Source: Corallococcus sp. CA053C (lineage in GTDB: Bacteria > Myxococcota > Myxococcia > Myxococcales > Myxococcaceae). From it: 35,198 nt of DNA. This document shows positions 31,689-35,198 of the stretch, in pieces; positions within the stretch are counted from its first letter, which is position 1; each line of letters starts with the position of its first letter. The stretch spans positions 1 through 35,198 of the forward strand of contig NZ_RAWA01000050.1 in assembly GCF_003611675.1 (NCBI RefSeq), written 5' to 3'. The notes under the pieces are model-generated. The model did not search any database. It saw only the letters and a program-made list of their open reading frames with translations, and had not been told where the DNA came from. The translations under genes and the position numbers were made by a program.

Positions 31689-32485
31689 GCCGCGCTCCGC
31701 GTCGCGCGCAGCGACATGAGGAAGGCCCGTGCTTCACCGGCCTCGGCCGCGGCCAGGTAGGCGGAGAGCATCGCGTCGTCGTGCGGGTACTGGCCCAGGC
31801 AGCCCGTGGGCAGGGCGCCACCGGGGGCGAGCACCACGCGGTCCACCTGGAAGCCCGGGATGGTGACGCGCGACAGCTTCGGAACGCGCTGCTCCACGGT
31901 GGCCACCACGCGCTTCGCCGCGCCCGCCACGAGCAGGTCCGTCGTCGGATCCTCGATGAAGAGGTTGCCCTTGTCGTCCGCCGCCTGCGCGTGGATGAGC
32001 GCCACGTCCGGGTAGAACGCGGGCTCCACCGGCACGCGCCGGCCCGTGAAGGGATCCTCCACCGTGCGAGGCACATCCATCTCCGCCAGCTCCGACACGT
32101 CCGCGTCCGGCGCGGGGATGAACGGCAGCCCCATGGATGCCGCGCGCAGCCGCTGCACCACGCGGTAGCCGTCGTGCTCGCGCCAGGCGATGTCGCCCGC
32201 TTCGATGGCCCGCTTCAGGCAGGGCAGGGGACGCACGCGGTTCTCCAACACCAGCGCGCCGAAGGGCAGCTCCACGCGCTTGAGGCACCCGCCCGCCACC
32301 AGGAACTCCGCCGGCAGCGGGTTGGGCAGCGAGATGAGCTGGAGGTCGCGCTTCTCCTGCGCCACCAGCTCCAGCACCAGCGCCATGGGCGCGCGGCCCA
32401 GCATGAAACCGCCGGCCGCCAGCCAGGCCCCGTTCGGGATGGAGGCCACGGCCTCCGACAACGAACTCCAGCGTGCGCGGTTCAC
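31685..32485 (-). CDS. aibA: AibA, subunit of 3-methylglutaconyl-CoA decarboxylase (CoA-transferase fold)
   Basis: The protein is 266 residues, similar to the alpha subunit of glutaconate CoA-transferase. It has AAGGFMLGRAPMAL near the N-terminus (the CoA-binding loop), VALIHAQAADDKGN in the middle and a DPTTDLLVAGAAKRVVATVE block. It pairs with AibB to form the decarboxylase of the alternative isovaleryl-CoA route. Its start codon is GTG, overlapping the aibR stop as GTGA, and its stop overlaps the AibB start. aibR, aibA and aibB are therefore tightly packed and probably translated from one message in sequence. Confidence 0.87.
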   Translation of the reverse strand: MNRARWSSLSEAVASIPNGAWLAAGGFMLGRAPMALVLELVAQEKRDLQLISLPNPLPAEFLVAGGCLKRVELPFGALVLENRVRPLPCLKRAIEAGDIAWREHDGYRVVQRLRAASMGLPFIPAPDADVSELAEMDVPRTVEDPFTGRRVPVEPAFYPDVALIHAQAADDKGNLFIEDPTTDLLVAGAAKRVVATVEQRVPKLSRVTIPGFQVDRVVLAPGGALPTGCLGQYPHDDAMLSAYLAAAEAGEARAFLMSLRATRSAA

Positions 32486-33171
32486 TGGGGCTCCTCCCCC
32501 GACGCGGCGCGCGGCACCATGCGCAGCGGCGCCGGATCATTCGCGTCCGACGTGGGAGCTGTCTTGGCGGCGGCGCTCGCGGAGAAGCCGGGGAGGATCA
32601 TCGCCACCATGCCGTCGGCGATCTGCTCCTCGGTGAGGCGCCCGTCCGGCTTGAACCACTTGTAGACCCAGAGGACCATTCCCAGGAACGAGAAGGCCGC
32701 CACCGTGGGGTCCACGCCGGGCAGCAGGCCCTGGGCGATGGCGTCCGCGAACGCGCCCTCCAGGAAGCGCACGTAGCGCTTCTTGCGCCGGTCGATGAAC
32801 TCTCGCGCTTCACCGGTGAGCGTGGCGTGCTCGTGGAGGATGATGATGACCTCCTTGCTGCGCCCGCTCGTCACCAGGTGGATGTTGTTGCGCATGCACA
32901 GGCGCAACCGCTCCACGGGGTCCACCACGTCCTGCACGGGCGCGAGGACCTGCTCCTCGAACACGTCCATGCCGTAGTTCATGATGGCGAAGAGCAGCTG
33001 CTCCTTGTTCTGGATGTGGTGGTAGAGCCCCGCCTTCGTCATCCGGCACGCGGCGGCGATCTCCTGCATCGACGTGCCCTCGTAGCCCCGCTCACAGATG
33101 AGCCGGGCCGCCGTCTCCAGGATGGTCCGGTACCGCTCGCCCTCGTCCGGTTTGCGCCCTGTGGGTGTCAC
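32482..33171 (-). CDS. aibR: TetR-family regulator AibR of the isovaleryl-CoA operon
   Basis: The protein is 229 residues. The N-terminal DNA-binding part has TILETAARLICERGYEGTSMQEIAAACRM, shown here as TILETAARLICERGYE and TSMQEIAAACRM, with helix-turn-helix end TKAGLYHHIQNKEQLL; the rest is the ligand-binding helical domain. In M. xanthus AibR senses isovaleryl-CoA and represses the operon. I chose GTG 33171 because AAGGAG sits seven bases before it. The ATG at 33219 has no such site and lies inside the first palindromic operator. The first gene of its operon, it is autoregulated if the operators act as expected. The last 30 residues are Ala/Pro-rich and low-complexity. Confidence 0.88.
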   Translation of the reverse strand: MTPTGRKPDEGERYRTILETAARLICERGYEGTSMQEIAAACRMTKAGLYHHIQNKEQLLFAIMNYGMDVFEEQVLAPVQDVVDPVERLRLCMRNNIHLVTSGRSKEVIIILHEHATLTGEAREFIDRRKKRYVRFLEGAFADAIAQGLLPGVDPTVAAFSFLGMVLWVYKWFKPDGRLTEEQIADGMVAMILPGFSASAAAKTAPTSDANDPAPLRMVPRAASGEEPQ

Positions 33172-33178
33172 GCGTGCT

Positions 33179-33184
33179 CTCCTT
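33179..33184 (-). promoter_or_regulatory. Ribosome binding site that fixes the aibR start
   Basis: The minus strand reads AAGGAG seven bases ahead of the GTG at 33171. It is the only good Shine-Dalgarno site near the gene and supports the GTG over the farther ATG at 33219. Confidence 0.7.
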
Positions 33185-33217
33185 GCCGGCCTGCGCCTTC
33201 GAGGACCGGGATGGACC

Positions 33218-33235
33218 ACCTACCGACCGGTAGGT
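33218..33235. promoter_or_regulatory. TetR-type operator palindrome 1
   Basis: The sequence ACCTACCGACCGGTAGGT is an 18-bp palindrome with perfect 8-base arms around a central AC. It lies 46 bases upstream of the aibR GTG and is the natural candidate for an AibR binding site. Its twin follows at 33243. Confidence 0.82.
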
Positions 33236-33242
33236 CACTTCG

Positions 33243-33258
33243 CCTACCGACCGGTAGG
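33243..33258. promoter_or_regulatory. TetR-type operator palindrome 2
   Basis: The sequence CCTACCGACCGGTAGG repeats the core of the first palindrome exactly. The two centres are 24 bases apart, about 2.3 helical turns, so two regulator dimers could bind side by side or slightly staggered on the DNA. The site is about 110 bases from the start of the divergent kinase gene, which it might also influence. Confidence 0.82.
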
Positions 33259-33370
33259 TAGCATTGGCCGACGCGCGCCGTCAATGGGCATGTATTGGCG
33301 TTCAGGTGGGACAAAAGGCCCTGTAAACAAGGACTTGGGACGACTTGTCAGGTTAGGTTGCGGGACACCC

Positions 33371-35198
33371 ATGCGGTCCACGCTCCTGCCCATCCTGCTG
33401 TTGTGCGCCGCGCTGGCGAGCGTCGGGGTGGGGGTCTGGACGCTGGTGAAGCGCAGCCGCACGACCCTGGTGGAGCAGTTCGCGGGGGACCGGCAGAAGC
33501 AGCTGGACGAGGCCGTGGGCGGCGTCACCGACTCGCTGGAGGAGGTGGGCAAGAACCTGCGCTTCGCGGGTGAGTTGATGTCCCAGCCGGGCAGCCTCGC
33601 GGAGCACCGGCGTGAGCTGCGCGCGCTGCTGGAGGCGGTGGGCCAGTACAAGGCCATCGCGGCCTACGACGGCGAGGGCGCGGAGCGGCTCTTGCTGGTG
33701 GACCGGCGCTCGGACTCGAAGGTGTCGCGCGAGGGGCTGGTGCCGGAGATGGCGGAGACGGCGCGGCGCGCGCTGCTGCGGCCTCCCGGGGACGTCACCA
33801 CGTCGCCCAGCCTGGACGCGGCGAATGGAGGCTGGCTGCGCATCCTCGCCACCGCGCTGCCCGCGAAGGACGGCCGGCCCGAGGGCGCGGTGGCGGTGCT
33901 GGTGGACACCGAGTCCTTCTTCGCGCCGCTGAAGATCGTCACGTCGGACCTGGAGGCGCGGCTGTTGCTGGTGGGCACGCATGGACAGCCCACGCCCGCG
34001 AGCGACGCGGGGCTGTCCGAGTGGTTCGGCCGCGCGGCCCAGAAGGACGCGGGCGTGCCCGGCTTCGCGTTCCTCGTCTCGCGCCTGAAGGCCGGGGCGC
34101 GCGGCATGCTGCCCCTGTCGGAGCAGGAGGCGGAGCGGCTGGGGCTGGGGCGCGCGGAGGTGGTGGCCGTCTACACGCCCATCCGCATGCGCGGCGGCAA
34201 CCACTGGGCGGTGGCGACGCTGGTGTCCACCGCGGCGCTGCGTTCGCACGAGCAGGCGCTGGTGGTGCGACTGCTGGGCGCGGGCGCGCTGGTGGCGTTC
34301 TTCCTGGTGGCCTTCGCGGTGTACGTGGTGCTGGCACGGCGCAGGGCGGTGGCGCTGCGTGAGAGCCGGCGGCACGCGGCGCAGCTCGCGGCGCTCCATG
34401 ACCGGACGCGAAAGATCCTGGATCACATCCCCACGGGCGTGCTCGCGCTGACGGCGGACGGGCGGATCAGCGCCGTCAACCAGGCCCTGCGCGCGCGCGT
34501 CCCCGGCAACGTCACCGGCGCGCCGCTGGCGTCCGCGTTCCCTGGAGCCCCGGAGCCGGTGCTGGAGCGGATCCGTGCGCTGGTGGCGTCCGCGGGCCAG
34601 GAGGACCGGCCGCTGAGCCTGCTGGGCGAGCCGCTGACGCTGTTCGGGGAAGAGGGCACGTACAACCTGCACGCGGTGCCGCTGACGGTGGGGGACCCGG
34701 AGGAGGAGGTGCGCGCGCTGCTCGTGGTGGAGGACCTGAGCGACGTGCGCGCGCTGGAGACGCAGCTCTTGCGCGCGGAGAAGCTGGCCACGGTGGGCGT
34801 GCTCGCCGCGGGCATCGCGCATGAGATCGGCACGCCGCTGGGCGTGGTGCGCGGCCGTGCGGAGTACGTGCAGGGGAAGCTGGGTCCGTCGCATCCGCAG
34901 GGGCCCGGCGTGGGCGTCATCATCGAGCAGATTGACCGGGTGAGCCGCACGCTGCGGCAGCTGCTGGACTTCTCGCGCCTCCAGCCCGCGATGGTGCGGC
35001 CGGTGGCGCTGGGGCCGCTCGCCCGGAGCGTGCATGAGCTGCTTCGCGTGGAGGCGGAGCGGCGGCAGGTGTCGATGACGCTGGACGTACCGGAGTCGGT
35101 GCCCGCGCTGGCGGCGGATCCGGATCAGCTCCAGCAGGTGTTGCTCAACCTCTCGCTCAATGCGTGCGACGCGTGCAACGCGGGCGGGCGGGTGGAGG
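33371..35198 (+). CDS. Membrane sensor histidine kinase, 3' end outside window
   Basis: At least 609 residues are visible. The layout is: short N-terminus and membrane segment (about residues 5-26), a large extracytoplasmic sensor region with no family I can name (possibly Cache-like), a second membrane segment (about 294-322), a PAS-like region around ILDHIPTGVLALTADGRISAVN, and then the HisKA domain with the phospho-acceptor His484 in GIAHEIGTPLG. The ATPase domain has begun, with the N-box LNLSLNACDA (Asn597), when the sequence ends. The HEIGTPL form is of the NtrB/ZraS-like class common in myxobacteria. A response regulator partner would be expected just to the right. It is transcribed divergently from aibR, and its ribosome site is weak. 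Confidence 0.92.
   Translation, partial: MRSTLLPILLLCAALASVGVGVWTLVKRSRTTLVEQFAGDRQKQLDEAVGGVTDSLEEVGKNLRFAGELMSQPGSLAEHRRELRALLEAVGQYKAIAAYDGEGAERLLLVDRRSDSKVSREGLVPEMAETARRALLRPPGDVTTSPSLDAANGGWLRILATALPAKDGRPEGAVAVLVDTESFFAPLKIVTSDLEARLLLVGTHGQPTPASDAGLSEWFGRAAQKDAGVPGFAFLVSRLKAGARGMLPLSEQEAERLGLGRAEVVAVYTPIRMRGGNHWAVATLVSTAALRSHEQALVVRLLGAGALVAFFLVAFAVYVVLARRRAVALRESRRHAAQLAALHDRTRKILDHIPTGVLALTADGRISAVNQALRARVPGNVTGAPLASAFPGAPEPVLERIRALVASAGQEDRPLSLLGEPLTLFGEEGTYNLHAVPLTVGDPEEEVRALLVVEDLSDVRALETQLLRAEKLATVGVLAAGIAHEIGTPLGVVRGRAEYVQGKLGPSHPQGPGVGVIIEQIDRVSRTLRQLLDFSRLQPAMVRPVALGPLARSVHELLRVEAERRQVSMTLDVPESVPALAADPDQLQQVLLNLSLNACDACNAGGRVE

Noticed and set aside
33172-33219. ATG at 33219 as the aibR start
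   Set aside because: It overlaps the first operator, lacks a ribosome site and adds an Arg/Pro-rich leader not typical of TetR proteins; GTG 33171 has AAGGAG at ideal spacing.

Overview
The window comes from a very GC-rich genome. The closest match I recognise is a fruiting myxobacterium of the Myxococcaceae (Myxococcus / Corallococcus / Pyxidicoccus type). The reasons are a giant single-gene NRPS-PKS, a complete alternative isovaleryl-CoA (aib) operon of the kind known from Myxococcus xanthus, and a lipoprotein with a SDAG-repeat tail. No rRNA, tRNA, IS element, phage gene or CRISPR array was seen, and no gene-free stretch exceeds about 230 bases.

Region 1 (1-23154, minus strand) is one uninterrupted reading frame that starts at 23154 and runs off the left edge, at least 7,718 codons. 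I checked every in-frame codon and found no stop. In the direction of synthesis it reads C1-A1(Ser)-T1 / C2-A2(Val-like)-T2 / C3-A3(unassigned)-T3 / C4-A4(aliphatic?)-T4 / KS-AT(malonyl)-T5 / C5-[degenerate A split by a luciferase-like FMN monooxygenase], with no carrier / C6-A6(Ser)-... continuing outside. The odd part is the centre. A bare KS-AT-T extension would leave a beta-keto thioester on T5. It is followed by a C domain, a broken A domain hosting the monooxygenase, and a second C domain, with no carrier between the two C domains and long flexible linkers around. As I recall, the M. xanthus myxoprincomide synthetase also combines a malonyl extension with an embedded monooxygenase and makes an alpha-keto-beta-amino unit. 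A related oxidised unit is a reasonable inference here.

Region 2 (23382-28487) holds unrelated housekeeping or accessory genes: an EVE/UPF0310 protein (minus), a GNAT acetyltransferase (plus), an endonuclease/exonuclease/phosphatase-fold enzyme (minus), a Gfo/Idh/MocA oxidoreductase (minus), a cysteine-rich lipoprotein (plus) and an isopenicillin-N-synthase-like 2OG-Fe(II) oxygenase (plus). A strong hairpin at 28494-28529 separates this block from the next operon.

Region 3 (28556-33258, minus strand) is the operon aibR-aibA-aibB-aibC-mvaS. MvaS makes HMG-CoA. A dehydratase encoded elsewhere (LiuC in M. xanthus) gives 3-methylglutaconyl-CoA, AibA/AibB decarboxylate it to dimethylacrylyl-CoA, and AibC reduces that to isovaleryl-CoA, the primer of iso-branched fatty acids. 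AibR is the TetR-type sensor. Two copies of a perfect palindrome lie just upstream of its start, 24 bp apart centre to centre.

Region 4 (33371 to the right edge, plus strand) is the truncated gene of a membrane sensor histidine kinase, transcribed divergently from the aib operon across the same palindromes.
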